DNA from: Bacillus mycoides
GTDB taxonomy: Bacteria > Bacillota > Bacilli > Bacillales > Bacillaceae_G
Length of the DNA: 64,000 nucleotides
Reading direction: 5' to 3'
NCBI RefSeq assembly: GCF_001757995.1
Contig: NZ_LXLV01000062.1
Span: 248,001-312,000, forward strand
In this document: piece by piece, positions 9,694 through 19,619 of the stretch
Numbering within the stretch: the first letter of the stretch is position 1
Layout of the letters: the number at the start of each line of letters is the position of its first letter
Translations under genes and position numbers: made by a program
Notes under the pieces: model-generated
Seen by the model: the letters and a program-made list of their open reading frames with translations, nothing else
The model's database searches: none
What the model was told of the DNA's origin: nothing

Positions 9694-9726
9694 AAACATC
9701 AGTAGGTGTTAGCCTACTGATGTTTT
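9694..9726 (-). terminator. Hairpin between murD and spoVE (possible attenuator)
   Basis: A perfect 11-bp inverted repeat (ACATCAGTAGG and complement, 6-nt loop) is followed on the minus strand by TTTTGTT. A second small hairpin, GGGCA/TGCCC at 9668-9684, lies just before the spoVE ribosome site. Together they could limit read-through or translation of spoVE. Confidence 0.5.
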
Positions 9727-9734
9727 GATTTACT

Positions 9735-11087
9735 TTATATAAGTTTATGCACAGCTTGTATAAAAATGTCTCCTCTTTCTTCAAATGTTTTAAATTGATC
9801 CCAGCTTGCACATGCTGGTGAAAGAAGAATAACATCACCATCGGTAGAATGAGCATAAGCCTTCACTACTGCATCATCTAAAGTATCGACACTTTCAATT
9901 ACATCTAATCCTGCTTTTTCTGCCGCTCTTACTAATTTTGGTGCAGTTTGTCCAAATGTTACAATCGCTTTGACATGTTTAAAGTATGGAATTAAATCAT
10001 CAAATTCATTACCACGATCAAGTCCACCAGCCAATAATACAATCGGTTGTGTAAATGCAGATAATGCTTTTTCTGTCGCTAGCATATTCGTCGCTTTTGA
10101 ATCATTATAAAATTTACGATTATTAATCGTTGTTACATATTCTAAGCGATGTTTTACACCTGTAAAACTTTTTAACACAGCAGTAATTGCTTCATTAGAA
10201 ACACCTAGTAATTTAGCAATACTCATTGCTGCTAAAATATTTTCTAAATTGTGCTTACCAGGTAAAACAATATCGCTTACTTTAACTACTTTTTCGCCTT
10301 TAAAATAAAGAGCGTTATCTTTTATACACGCACCATCTTCAATTTCTTTCGTCGTCGAAAATAATACTTTCTGTCCTTTACTATATGCCGATAATGCCAT
10401 TACATCTGCATCATCTGCGTTAATTACACTATAATCTGTTTCAGTTTGGTTTTTGAAAATATTCGCTTTCGCCAAACCATACTCTTTCTTCGTCCCGTGA
10501 TAATCTAAATGCGCTTCAAATAAATTTAAAAAGGCTGCAATTTTTGGTTGGAACGATTCCACTCCCATCAATTGAAACGATGAAAGTTCCGTAACGACAA
10601 CTTCATTTTCTTTCGCCAATTGTGCAACTTCACAAGCTACAGTACCTATATTCCCCGCAATAACTGGGTGCTTTTGTCCTTCTTTTAACATTTCAAACGT
10701 TAACATTGTCGTTGTTGTTTTGCCGTTAGATCCCGTAATCCCAACAAACGGTGCTGCTGAAATGCGATATGCTAATTCAACCTCAGTTACAATTGGAATT
10801 TGCTTTTCCTTCGCCGCTACTAAGAGTGGATTAGAATATGGAATTCCTGGATTTTTTACGACAAGTGAAATGTTTCTCTCCAGCAATTCTAACGGATGCC
10901 CACCACATATAACATCCATTCCTTCCGCTTGTAACTCAGCAGCAAGCACATTACCCATTAATGGTTTCCCATCATTTACAATGACGTTTGCCCCTAATTT
11001 TTTTAATAAAGTAGCTGCTGCATAGCCACTTTTAGCAATACCTAATACAAGAACATTTTTATTTTGATATTCAGTTACAGTTTTCAA
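9735..11087 (-). CDS. murD: UDP-N-acetylmuramoylalanine-D-glutamate ligase MurD
   Basis: Cytosolic ATP-dependent ligase adding D-Glu to UDP-MurNAc-L-Ala. The 450-aa protein has the N-terminal UDP-binding fold ([17 protein letters not shown]), the P-loop [15 protein letters not shown] near residue 117, [12 protein letters not shown], the [10 protein letters not shown] segment and the C-terminal ligase domain [15 protein letters not shown]. It starts directly at the mraY stop, consistent with translational coupling. Confidence 0.98.
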   Translation of the reverse strand: MKTVTEYQNKNVLVLGIAKSGYAAATLLKKLGANVIVNDGKPLMGNVLAAELQAEGMDVICGGHPLELLERNISLVVKNPGIPYSNPLLVAAKEKQIPIVTEVELAYRISAAPFVGITGSNGKTTTTMLTFEMLKEGQKHPVIAGNIGTVACEVAQLAKENEVVVTELSSFQLMGVESFQPKIAAFLNLFEAHLDYHGTKKEYGLAKANIFKNQTETDYSVINADDADVMALSAYSKGQKVLFSTTKEIEDGACIKDNALYFKGEKVVKVSDIVLPGKHNLENILAAMSIAKLLGVSNEAITAVLKSFTGVKHRLEYVTTINNRKFYNDSKATNMLATEKALSAFTQPIVLLAGGLDRGNEFDDLIPYFKHVKAIVTFGQTAPKLVRAAEKAGLDVIESVDTLDDAVVKAYAHSTDGDVILLSPACASWDQFKTFEERGDIFIQAVHKLI

Positions 11088-12062
11088 TTACATCCACACC
11101 CCGATATAAATTCCTAGCACAGCTAATAAAAATCCTACAGACCAAAACGTTACAACAACGCGCCACTCTGACCAACCACATAATTCATAATGATGATGTA
11201 ATGGACTCATTTTAAAGACACGCTTTCCTGTTGTTTTGAACGAAATAACTTGGATAATAACAGATAAAGTTTCCGCTACGAATACACCGCCAATAATAAC
11301 GAGTAACAATTCTTGTTTTAACAAAATCGCTACAGCTGCGATAGCACCACCTAAAGCTAGAGAACCTGTATCCCCCATAAATACTTTCGCTGGATTCGCA
11401 TTGAATACTAAAAAGCCAAGTACAGCTCCTACAACTGCCATACAGAAAATCGCTACCCCAAATTGTTCTTGAGCTACAGCAATAATACTAAATGCTCCGA
11501 ATGCAATAGCAGCTGTTCCTGATAATAAACCATCTAAACCATCTGTTAAATTAACCGCATTTGATCCACCAATAAGCATAAATAATACAAGAACAAAATA
11601 TGCCCAGCCTAATTCAAATTTAACATCAGTTCCCGGAATCATGATATAAGTGTGAAATGCTTGCCCTTTTCCAATTAAAAAGAACGCAATAGCAATTACA
11701 AGCTGACCAATCAATTTTTGTTTTGATGTTAAACCAAGATTTCTTTTCTTTACTACTTTTATGTAGTCATCTAAAAATCCGATTAATCCGTACCCAAATG
11801 TAACTAATAATAACAATGATACTTCTGCACCTAAATTGTTAAATTTAATCGCCATAATAAGCGTAGTCACCATCATAGATACATATATGACAATACCACC
11901 CATCGTTGGTGTCCCTGATTTCTTTTGATGTGACTTCGGTCCTTCGTCACGAATACTCTGTCCGAACTTTAACTTTCTTAAAAATGGAATAAATAATGGC
12001 GAAAGGGCAACAGAAATTAAGAATGCTACCCCAGCCGTTACTAATAAACCTTGTTCAAGCAC
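11088..12062 (-). CDS. mraY: Phospho-N-acetylmuramoyl-pentapeptide transferase MraY
   Basis: Ten-helix membrane enzyme that forms lipid I from UDP-MurNAc-pentapeptide and undecaprenyl phosphate. Diagnostic segments are [31 protein letters not shown] (Asp-Asp), [34 protein letters not shown] and the HHHYE loop. The start is GTG at 12062 with GGAGGA seven bases upstream, giving 324 aa. In the usually conserved METLSV segment the Met is replaced by Ala ([10 protein letters not shown]), probably neutral. Confidence 0.97.
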   Translation of the reverse strand: MLEQGLLVTAGVAFLISVALSPLFIPFLRKLKFGQSIRDEGPKSHQKKSGTPTMGGIVIYVSMMVTTLIMAIKFNNLGAEVSLLLLVTFGYGLIGFLDDYIKVVKKRNLGLTSKQKLIGQLVIAIAFFLIGKGQAFHTYIMIPGTDVKFELGWAYFVLVLFMLIGGSNAVNLTDGLDGLLSGTAAIAFGAFSIIAVAQEQFGVAIFCMAVVGAVLGFLVFNANPAKVFMGDTGSLALGGAIAAVAILLKQELLLVIIGGVFVAETLSVIIQVISFKTTGKRVFKMSPLHHHYELCGWSEWRVVVTFWSVGFLLAVLGIYIGVWM

Positions 12063-12084
12063 ATGTAGTCCTCCTCTCATGCTG

Positions 12085-13560
12085 TTACACTTCGTTGTTT
12101 AAACGCTCCGTGATTGCTTCTTTAGCGACTTCACGATCGTCAAAATGATGAACTTCTTTACCAATAATTTGATATGTTTCATGCCCTTTACCAGCAATAA
12201 TAATAATATCTTCTGCTTTCACTTTCGAGATAGCGGAACGTATCGCTTCTTTTCTATCAACAATTACTTCATAATTATTCCCATTTGCATCATTTACCAT
12301 ATCATCTAAAATAGCCTTCGGATCTTCACTTCTTGGATTATCTGATGTATAAATTGCGTGAGTTGCATATTTGGTTGCAACACTTGCCATTATTGGTCTT
12401 TTCGTTCTATCTCTATCACCACCGCAACCAACGATACAATATACATCACCTTTTGCAAACTGTTTTGCTGTTTTTAGTACGTTCTCTAAGCTATCAGGTG
12501 TATGTGCATAGTCAACAATAACTGTGTAATTTTGTCCACCATCAACAACTTCAAAACGTCCAGGAACACCAGCAAGCTCTTTAATTACATCAATAATTGT
12601 TTGTAAGCTCACTCCTGAAACAAGACCTGCTGCTGTAGCAGCCAACACGTTGTATACATTAAACTTACCAATTAATTTCATCGTAACATTTACAGTTTCA
12701 TACGGTGTTACAAGTGTAAATGTTGTACCACCACTCGTCATTACGATATCTCGTGCCATAATGTCGCTTGCAACATCTATACCATATGTTACAACAGTAG
12801 CTGCTGTACTTCTCATATACTCTTCTGCTACTGGATCATCACTGTTTAATATAGCGTATTTTTCACGATTATGATGATAACTATTGCCAAGCTGTGCAAA
12901 AAGCAATCCTTTCGCATGTTTATATTCTTCCATCGTTTTATGATAGTCTAAATGATCTTGTGTTAAATTCGTAAATACTGCAACATCGTAATCGCACCCG
13001 TGTACACGGCCAAGATCTAAAGCATGAGACGAAACTTCCATTACTGTGCTATCTACACCTTGTTCAACCATTCTTGAAAACGTCTGTTGAAGTGTTAGTG
13101 CATCTGGTGTTGTATTTTTCACCTCAAATGTTTCATCACCGATTTTCATATTAATCGTTCCAATTAGCCCTGTTTTATGACCATGTGCGCGCATAATTTC
13201 ATCCATAATATGCGATGTTGTTGTCTTTCCATTTGTACCTGTAATACCGATTAAATGTAACTTGTGTGTTGGTTGGCCATAAAAATAATCAGCTAAAACC
13301 GCTAGCGAACGAAAAGTATTTTTCACAAGTACAACTGGAACGTCAACATCAATTGGTCTTTCCGCAACAATAGCAGCCGCTCCTTGTGCGGCTGCTTGCT
13401 TAGCAAATTCATGGCTATCAACCGTATATCCTTTCATGCATATAAATAAGCTTCCCTCTTTCACTTTACGTGAATCCGCTTCAATAGATGTTATTTCTGG
13501 ATTTTCTTTTGGAACAACTGGAAAATCATGCAAACATGATAAAAGTGTATGCAACTTCAT
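12085..13560 (-). CDS. murE: UDP-MurNAc-L-Ala-D-Glu:meso-DAP ligase MurE
   Basis: Adds meso-diaminopimelate to the stem peptide. The 491-aa chain has the P-loop [51 protein letters not shown] and the DNPRSEDP motif whose Arg selects meso-DAP over lysine. DAP-type wall is expected for Bacillus. It follows spoVD with a 211-bp gap that holds an imperfect inverted repeat but no clear terminator. Confidence 0.98.
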   Translation of the reverse strand: MKLHTLLSCLHDFPVVPKENPEITSIEADSRKVKEGSLFICMKGYTVDSHEFAKQAAAQGAAAIVAERPIDVDVPVVLVKNTFRSLAVLADYFYGQPTHKLHLIGITGTNGKTTTSHIMDEIMRAHGHKTGLIGTINMKIGDETFEVKNTTPDALTLQQTFSRMVEQGVDSTVMEVSSHALDLGRVHGCDYDVAVFTNLTQDHLDYHKTMEEYKHAKGLLFAQLGNSYHHNREKYAILNSDDPVAEEYMRSTAATVVTYGIDVASDIMARDIVMTSGGTTFTLVTPYETVNVTMKLIGKFNVYNVLAATAAGLVSGVSLQTIIDVIKELAGVPGRFEVVDGGQNYTVIVDYAHTPDSLENVLKTAKQFAKGDVYCIVGCGGDRDRTKRPIMASVATKYATHAIYTSDNPRSEDPKAILDDMVNDANGNNYEVIVDRKEAIRSAISKVKAEDIIIIAGKGHETYQIIGKEVHHFDDREVAKEAITERLNNEV

Positions 13561-13771
13561 TTCACTAAACCCTCTCTACATTGTTTATTTATCTCTTATT
13601 TTAGCAAGTAACACGTTACCTCCTAGTTATATAAAAATAGGAGGTAAGTGCTACTATAGTCTAATCAATAGATTTATTTATTAATGAGACACTTATCGTC
13701 TCAAATAAAGCAATTTTTCTATAAAAAAACTCACTTCCACCAATTGTACCATAAAACACAATCAGTTACCT

Positions 13772-15688
13772 TTAATTCCCGAAGTAAATTCTAACTTTTG
13801 AACCCTCTTTTACTTTAGCTCCTGCTTCTGGTGATTGTTTAATTACTTTCCCACCATCACCACTTATATCAAGCTTCAAGTCTACAAGTTGCGTTTGTAA
13901 ATCTTTCTTTTTCATACCAATTAAATTCGGAACTTCCACAGTTGGTGTATCGCCCCATTTATATTCTTTCTCAACTTGCTCTTTTCTCGGTTCCACTCCC
14001 ATTACAGGAAGTGCGTCACGAAGAATATTCCCAACAATAGGTGCTGCTACAACTCCACCAAATTGAGTGACTCCTTTCGGGTTATCCACTGCTACATAAA
14101 CAACAATTTGCGGATCGTCAGCTGGAGCAAAACCGATAAATGATACAATATAGTTATTATCTAAATATTTTCCATCTTTCACCTTTTGAGCAGTTCCAGT
14201 TTTTCCACCTACACGATATCCATCAATATAAGCCCCTTTACCAGAACCTTTCGCTACAACATTCTCTAATGCGTAACGAACTTTCTCTGAAGTTTCCTTG
14301 GAAATAACTTCCCTTTTCGCAACAGGTGTCTTTTTGCTAACAACTTGATTATTCTCCGGATCAATAAATTCCTTTGCTATATATGGCTGATACAAAGTTC
14401 CACCATTTACAGCGGCCGCTACAGCTGCTACTTGTTGAATCGGTGTAACAGAAACACCTTGCCCAAATGAAGTCGTCGCTTGCTCGACTGGACCAACTTT
14501 ATCTAAATTAAATAAAATCCCGCTACCTTCACCTTGTAAGTCAATTCCGGTCTTCTGGCCAAACCCGAAATTGCGAATGTATTTAAACAATCGATCTTTA
14601 CCAAGACGATCACCGAGTTCAATAAATCCTGGGTTACAAGAGTTTTGAACTACCTCTAAAAACGTTTGGCTACCATGGCCTCCAGCTTTCCAACAGCGCA
14701 ATCTAGCTCCACCAACTTCAGCTGCTCCATCATCATAAAACGTATCTTTCTCTAAGTCTACCAAATTTTCATTCAAGGCTGCAGCTAATGTAATAATCTT
14801 AAATGTTGACCCCGGCTCATACGTACTCCATACAGGTAAGTTTCTGTTATATACGTCGGGAGAAACACTTTGGAAATCTGCTGGATCAAAACTTGGCCGA
14901 CTTGACATACCTAAAATTTCACCATTTTTCGGATTCATTGCAATTGCTATCATACCATCAGGATTATACGTTGATTCCGCAATATTCATTTCTCTTTCCA
15001 TAATCCTCGTAATGCGTGAATCAATTGTTAATCCTAAATTCAAGCCGGCTTCTGGTTTTTTGAAATCATCTCCAACGTTAGGCATTCTCTGTCCTTTTGC
15101 ATCTGCAAAAAATCGCACATGACCTTTATCACCATTTAGCTCTTTATCATAATATTTCTCTAGTCCCATAAGCCCTTGATTATCACTGCCCGCAAATCCT
15201 AATACGTGTGATAAAAAATTACCGAATGGATAGTACCTGATAGAATCCTCTGCGATGTACACACCCTTTAAACTTAATCCGCGTACTTCTTTCGCTTTGT
15301 CATGCGATATTTTCCTTCCGCCTTTATCAAGCCTTACAATCGACTCTTTTTTTGTAATCCGCTTATAAATATCATCTTTTTCCACACCTAATACTGCAGC
15401 TAACTTCTCTGCAGTCTCTGCTGGTTTTTCAATTTGCCTCGGCACAACAAAGACGGTCGGTGCACTTTTATTCGTAGCAAGCTCCACACCATTTCGATCT
15501 AAAATCTTCCCTCGCTCTGGTTCAAAAGTAATATTACGACTCCATGAATCCTTCGCACGATCCGTTAACATATTTCCAAGAAAAAATTGCACATATCCAA
15601 GACGAATATCGATGATGGTGAAAATGAGTATACCCGATATAAGTATAAAAATAAGTCGTTTCCTAACTGTTACATTTGATACACGCAT
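13772..15688 (-). CDS. spoVD: Stage V sporulation protein D, class B penicillin-binding protein
   Basis: Sporulation-specific transpeptidase that crosslinks spore cortex with SpoVE. The 638-aa protein has one N-terminal membrane anchor, the pedestal (FEPERGKILDRNGVELA), then the transpeptidase motifs STFK, SCN and KTGTAQ, and one C-terminal PASTA domain (VPNLIGMKKKDLQTQL). It sits between pbpB and murE. Its ATG lies inside the arm of a 14-bp hairpin with the GGGAGG ribosome site in the loop, which suggests translational control. Confidence 0.97.
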   Translation of the reverse strand: MRVSNVTVRKRLIFILISGILIFTIIDIRLGYVQFFLGNMLTDRAKDSWSRNITFEPERGKILDRNGVELATNKSAPTVFVVPRQIEKPAETAEKLAAVLGVEKDDIYKRITKKESIVRLDKGGRKISHDKAKEVRGLSLKGVYIAEDSIRYYPFGNFLSHVLGFAGSDNQGLMGLEKYYDKELNGDKGHVRFFADAKGQRMPNVGDDFKKPEAGLNLGLTIDSRITRIMEREMNIAESTYNPDGMIAIAMNPKNGEILGMSSRPSFDPADFQSVSPDVYNRNLPVWSTYEPGSTFKIITLAAALNENLVDLEKDTFYDDGAAEVGGARLRCWKAGGHGSQTFLEVVQNSCNPGFIELGDRLGKDRLFKYIRNFGFGQKTGIDLQGEGSGILFNLDKVGPVEQATTSFGQGVSVTPIQQVAAVAAAVNGGTLYQPYIAKEFIDPENNQVVSKKTPVAKREVISKETSEKVRYALENVVAKGSGKGAYIDGYRVGGKTGTAQKVKDGKYLDNNYIVSFIGFAPADDPQIVVYVAVDNPKGVTQFGGVVAAPIVGNILRDALPVMGVEPRKEQVEKEYKWGDTPTVEVPNLIGMKKKDLQTQLVDLKLDISGDGGKVIKQSPEAGAKVKEGSKVRIYFGN

Positions 15689-15728
15689 ATTGGAACAAGC
15701 CTCCCTTACGCCTAGCTTGTTCCAATAT
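15687..15728 (-). promoter_or_regulatory. Start-codon-sequestering hairpin of spoVD with overlapping SigE-like -10
   Basis: A perfect 14-bp inverted repeat, ATATTGGAACAAGC (15728-15715 on minus) pairing with 15700-15687, encloses the ribosome site at the loop edge and takes two bases of the spoVD ATG (15686-15688) into the stem. CATATATT at 15724-15731, a good SigE -10, overlaps the 5' arm; the -35 (TCTAATT) is weak. A transcript from it would start about 15716-15718 and lack most of the 5' arm. Confidence 0.6.
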
Positions 15729-15769
15729 ATGCTTGTACTTATTTAATTAGAACTTCTTCCCTATTACCA

Positions 15770-17920
15770 TTATGGCTTTTCCGCTTCTTGCTGCGGTTCA
15801 AGTGGTGGTACGAGTGTTACACCTAATTCTGTACCAGGTTGCAACAATGTCCCTTCCGCTACACTTTGTTCCGTTACATATCCTGTACCAGAAGGTTTTA
15901 AGTTAAGCTTTAATGTTTTTGCTAAATTCATAACATCACGCAGTGCCCATCCCTGTATATTTGGCATTGTAGGCTTATCTCCTACTAAGAAGACGCGATC
16001 ACCCTTTAATGTTTGTTCAGTTGCTTTTGGCACTTGCTGCTGTACTTTCCCTTCACCTAATACGATTGGACGCAGTTTTGCTTTATCAATTGTTTTTTTC
16101 GCTTCTTCCATCGTTTTTTCGGTTACATCTGGAACGACAGTTTGTTGTTCTTTCACATATTTTTTCGGGTCTTTTACTTCATTTGGCTTAATCTTTAAAT
16201 ACTCTAAACTATTTTTCGTTACATATTTAAAGATATCAGCTAAAGGTTTAGCCCCGTTTTCATCATCTTTTAATTTTGGTTGTTTAACGGCCACATACAC
16301 AACAAGTTGTGGATCGTCCATCGGTGCCATACCTAAGAATGAGAATATATAATTCTCTCTTCCTGTCATATAGCCACCTTTCCCGTCAGGAATTTGTGCT
16401 GTACCTGTTTTACCCCCGACTGAGTACCCATCAATTTTATATGCAGTCCCTGTTCCTTTCGGTGATGTAACAACACGTTCTAGTAATTGCCTTACTTGCG
16501 CTGCTGTCTCTTTGGAAACAGGTTTCCCTACTTCTTCTGGTTTATGCTCTAGCTGTACTTTACCTGTTATTGGATCCACAATTTTATCAATTGTATAAGG
16601 TTTCATCATTTTCCCATCATTTGCAATCGCTGTTGCAGCTTGTACAAGTTGAATTGGTGTAACTGTAGAACCTTGTCCAAATGCTGTTGTTACTTGTTGT
16701 ATTTGTTGATCAAATAAAATTGTATTTGATCCTTCACCAGGTAAATCAATGTTTGTTTTTTCATCTAATCCAAAATTATGAATATATTTTCGGAAACGTT
16801 CTGGACCAAGTTTTTGATCACCTAAAATTGCAAATGCTACGTTTGAAGAGCGCTCTACCCCTTCATCAAATGTTATAGAGCCCCATCCAGCGCCGCCGTT
16901 ATGATCTTTTATTTTGCGATTACCAACTTGATATGTACCAGACTGATAAAAGTCTTGTCCATTGTATACACCTTCATTTATCGCCGCTGCTAATGTAAAA
17001 ATCTTCATTGTTGATCCCGGTTCAAATGCATTTGCAATTGCGTCATTGAAGAAATAGTTAATTTGACGATCATTAGGGTCATAACTTGGTTTACTAGACA
17101 TCGCTAATATTTTCCCTGTCTTCGGATCCGCAACAATTCCAATTAAATTTTCTGGTTCATAATGTTTGCTCGCTTCTTTCATTGCGTCTTCTAAATAACT
17201 TTGAATACGTTGATCAAGTGTTAAATACACGTTATCTCCATTTTTAGGTGCCTTTACATTCACTTTTCCACCGTCAAGAGATACTCCTTTACGGTCACCT
17301 GTATATGCTACCTCTCCATTAGAAGCACCTAAATATTTATCCAAACTCTTCTCTAAGCCAAATTGACCGACTGAGATTCCATTTTCATCAGGTTTCGCAT
17401 GACCTATGACGTAAGATGCGAAATCACCGTTTGGATAAACTCTCGCATTTTCGGTAATAAAAGATATTCCCGGCAATTTCAATGCTTCTATTTGTTCTTT
17501 CTTTTCTTTCGTCAAGTCCTTACCCAATGTTCCAAATTCCACTTGACTTTTGCCTTCTTTATTTAAAGTAGCTAAAATTTTATCTTCATCTTTTCCGAGT
17601 ACTCCTGCGATTTTCTTTGCAGTATCCTCTTTATCCTTAACGGCGTTAGCTCCTTTTAACTCGGCTACAAGTCTATAAGAATTTGCATCTTGCGCTAGGA
17701 CATGACCATTTTGATCATAAATTGTTCCTCGATTCGCTTCGAGAACTCCCTTTTTACTATGTTTCTGCTCAGCAAGTTTTTTCAAATCATGATTGTCCAC
17801 TGTTCCTGTTACTTGTATGTAAAAAAATCGGGCTAATAACAGCAAAAAGAGCAGGAGGAAAAATATCATAAAATAACCTGCTCCCTTATTGGTATGAAAT
17901 TTGGTCATATTTCTCTTCAT
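15770..17920 (-). CDS. pbpB: Penicillin-binding protein 2B, septal transpeptidase
   Basis: Essential class B PBP that crosslinks septal wall with FtsW. The 716-aa chain has an N-terminal anchor (residues 15-36), the pedestal (EANRGTIYDQNGHVLA), SxxK in EPGSTMKIF, SSN in ERSSNVAF, KTG in GGKTGTAQI and two C-terminal PASTA repeats. The start at 17920 has AGGTGTGAAGAAAAG upstream; an ATG four codons later is possible but lacks a ribosome site. It follows ftsL closely. Confidence 0.97.
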   Translation of the reverse strand: MKRNMTKFHTNKGAGYFMIFFLLLFLLLLARFFYIQVTGTVDNHDLKKLAEQKHSKKGVLEANRGTIYDQNGHVLAQDANSYRLVAELKGANAVKDKEDTAKKIAGVLGKDEDKILATLNKEGKSQVEFGTLGKDLTKEKKEQIEALKLPGISFITENARVYPNGDFASYVIGHAKPDENGISVGQFGLEKSLDKYLGASNGEVAYTGDRKGVSLDGGKVNVKAPKNGDNVYLTLDQRIQSYLEDAMKEASKHYEPENLIGIVADPKTGKILAMSSKPSYDPNDRQINYFFNDAIANAFEPGSTMKIFTLAAAINEGVYNGQDFYQSGTYQVGNRKIKDHNGGAGWGSITFDEGVERSSNVAFAILGDQKLGPERFRKYIHNFGLDEKTNIDLPGEGSNTILFDQQIQQVTTAFGQGSTVTPIQLVQAATAIANDGKMMKPYTIDKIVDPITGKVQLEHKPEEVGKPVSKETAAQVRQLLERVVTSPKGTGTAYKIDGYSVGGKTGTAQIPDGKGGYMTGRENYIFSFLGMAPMDDPQLVVYVAVKQPKLKDDENGAKPLADIFKYVTKNSLEYLKIKPNEVKDPKKYVKEQQTVVPDVTEKTMEEAKKTIDKAKLRPIVLGEGKVQQQVPKATEQTLKGDRVFLVGDKPTMPNIQGWALRDVMNLAKTLKLNLKPSGTGYVTEQSVAEGTLLQPGTELGVTLVPPLEPQQEAEKP

Positions 17921-17942
17921 CTTTTCTTCACACCTATTTGCC

Positions 17943-18305
17943 TTATTTTAGGCCTTTCACATTATTCGCATTAATTTCTAGCCCGTGTTTTTTTGCAACT
18001 TCAGCGATACGTTCATAACGACTTAACTTCTCTACTTCAGCCTGCAATTCTTGATTTTCCTTTTGTTTTTTCACAATTTGTTCTTCTATCGTTGCTGCTT
18101 CTACATTAACTTGATATAGACCCGCTTTATTCCCAATAAAAGCTACACAGGCATATAATAAAAATCCAATAAACGTTACGTACAATAGCTTTTCAATTCT
18201 TGTAATTTTCGTTTTAACTTTTGGCTTAACCATCTGCTGTGGCGGCGCTTGAATTTGTACCTCTTCTTGCGCCTGTTGTTTATACTTTACAGCTAAATTA
18301 GTCAT
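17943..18305 (-). CDS. ftsL: Cell division protein FtsL
   Basis: Small bitopic divisome protein that forms a coiled-coil complex with DivIC and DivIB. The 120 aa show a cytosolic basic N-terminus, one membrane helix (LLYVTFIGFLLYACVAFIG) and an extracytoplasmic leucine-zipper-like coil (IEEQIVKKQKENQELQAEVE). GGAGAGAGAGG precedes the ATG. It lies 15 bp after rsmH and 22 bp before pbpB. Confidence 0.95.
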   Translation of the reverse strand: MTNLAVKYKQQAQEEVQIQAPPQQMVKPKVKTKITRIEKLLYVTFIGFLLYACVAFIGNKAGLYQVNVEAATIEEQIVKKQKENQELQAEVEKLSRYERIAEVAKKHGLEINANNVKGLK

Positions 18306-18320
18306 ACCTCTCTCTCCTTT

Positions 18321-19253
18321 TTATCTTTTTTCAGCGATTCTCAACTTCGCAGAACGCGCTCGATTATTTTCTTCTAATTCAATGTCAGAAGGTAAAATCG
18401 GTTTCCTTGTAATAAGCTTTAATTTCGGCTTAAATTCATCCGGAATAATCGGTAGTCCCTGTGGTAATTGCGGCGTTGTGCTATTTCGCTTAAACGTCGT
18501 TTTACAAATACGATCTTCTAAAGAATGGAATGTTATAACACTAACTCTTCCACCAGGCTTGACCATATCAATTGCAGATTCCAACGCTTCTTCAAATACT
18601 TTTAATTCATCATTTACAGCAATACGAATCGCTTGGAATACTCGCTTCGCAGGATGTCCACCTGTTCTACGTGCCGGAGCTGGAATACCTTCTTTAATTA
18701 ATTCCACTAATTCTCCTGTCGTTTCAATAGCCTTATTCTCGCGATAAGCTTCAATTTTCCTTGTTATTTGCTTTGAAAATTTTTCTTCTCCGTATTGGAA
18801 GAAAATTCTTACGAGTTGTTCATATGACCAGCTGTTCACAACATCATATGCTGTTAATGGGGCATCTTGATCCATCCGCATATCTAACGGTGCATCATGA
18901 TGATAACTAAAGCCACGCTCTGGTGTATCTAATTGTGGGGATGAAACACCTAAATCGAATAAAATCCCGTCTACTTCTGTAATACCTAATTCATGTAGTT
19001 TTTCAGATAAATAACGGAAGTTGCTCTTCACTGTTACAAATTGTTCACCATAAGAAGAAAATTTTTCCTTCGCATTTTGAATCGCTATTTCATCTTGATC
19101 AAATGCTATTAATTTCCCACCATCTGTTAGCTGAGATAATAAATAAGAACTATGTCCTCCTCCACCCAGTGTACAATCTACATATGTACCACTCGGCTTT
19201 ATATCTAAGCCATCTACTGTTTCTTTCAAAAGTACTGTTACGTGTTTGAACAT
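18321..19253 (-). CDS. rsmH: 16S rRNA (cytosine-1402-N4)-methyltransferase RsmH (MraW)
   Basis: SAM-dependent methylation of C1402 in the ribosomal P site. The 310-aa protein has [13 protein letters not shown], the SAM motif [43 protein letters not shown] and [10 protein letters not shown]. It is the first gene of the division cluster here: mraZ, which usually precedes it, is not found between it and bshC. Confidence 0.98.
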   Translation of the reverse strand: MFKHVTVLLKETVDGLDIKPSGTYVDCTLGGGGHSSYLLSQLTDGGKLIAFDQDEIAIQNAKEKFSSYGEQFVTVKSNFRYLSEKLHELGITEVDGILFDLGVSSPQLDTPERGFSYHHDAPLDMRMDQDAPLTAYDVVNSWSYEQLVRIFFQYGEEKFSKQITRKIEAYRENKAIETTGELVELIKEGIPAPARRTGGHPAKRVFQAIRIAVNDELKVFEEALESAIDMVKPGGRVSVITFHSLEDRICKTTFKRNSTTPQLPQGLPIIPDEFKPKLKLITRKPILPSDIELEENNRARSAKLRIAEKR

Positions 19254-19415
19254 TGCTGCACCTACTCTTTTTCCAATTAATTATGTTAAATACATTTCTC
19301 ACTCTACAAACAGAATTTACTACTAGAGGATGAAATGCTACTAAAGAACGACTCATTTAACTTCCAACAATGTAGCATGCTATACAAATCGCTATTTTAT
19401 TTTATTATATACTAA

Positions 19416-19458
19416 ATTTTATCATTTTTTGCGGGAATTTAAACAAAAACCTGTCGAA
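19416..19458 (-). promoter_or_regulatory. Candidate promoter of the rsmH operon with an adjacent Spo0A box
   Basis: On the minus strand TTTAAA (19438-19443), 16 bp, TAAAAT (19416-19421) with a TG extension forms a SigA-like promoter about 165 bp before rsmH. TTCGACA, a full Spo0A box (TGTCGAA on plus at 19452-19458), lies 8 bp upstream of the -35. The remainder of the 366-bp gap to bshC holds no gene. Confidence 0.45.
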
Positions 19459-19585
19459 AAAGATAATAATCCGTTTACATTTTGTGCTATTTTGTCATAT
19501 ATATATACCTGATACATAGCGATTCATTACATTAACATAAGATGGATAATTCAGAAATATTTCACTTCACAGTTAATTCAACAGA

Positions 19586-19619
19586 ATAAAAATAAAATCC
19601 TGCTCAAAAGAGCAAGATT
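19586..19619 (-). terminator. Terminator of bshC
   Basis: The stem AATCTTGCTC/GAGCAGGATT (one G-U pair, loop TTTT), followed by TTATTTTTATT on the minus strand, directly follows the bshC stop. Confidence 0.8.

Noticed and set aside
11470-11500. Damage to MraY from the M-to-A change in the METLSV segment
   Set aside because: All catalytic Asp and His motifs are intact and the frame is complete; likely a neutral substitution.
13616-13647. Inverted repeat TTACCTCCTA/TAGGAGGTAA as a spoVD terminator
   Set aside because: There is no U tract on the minus strand; role unclear.
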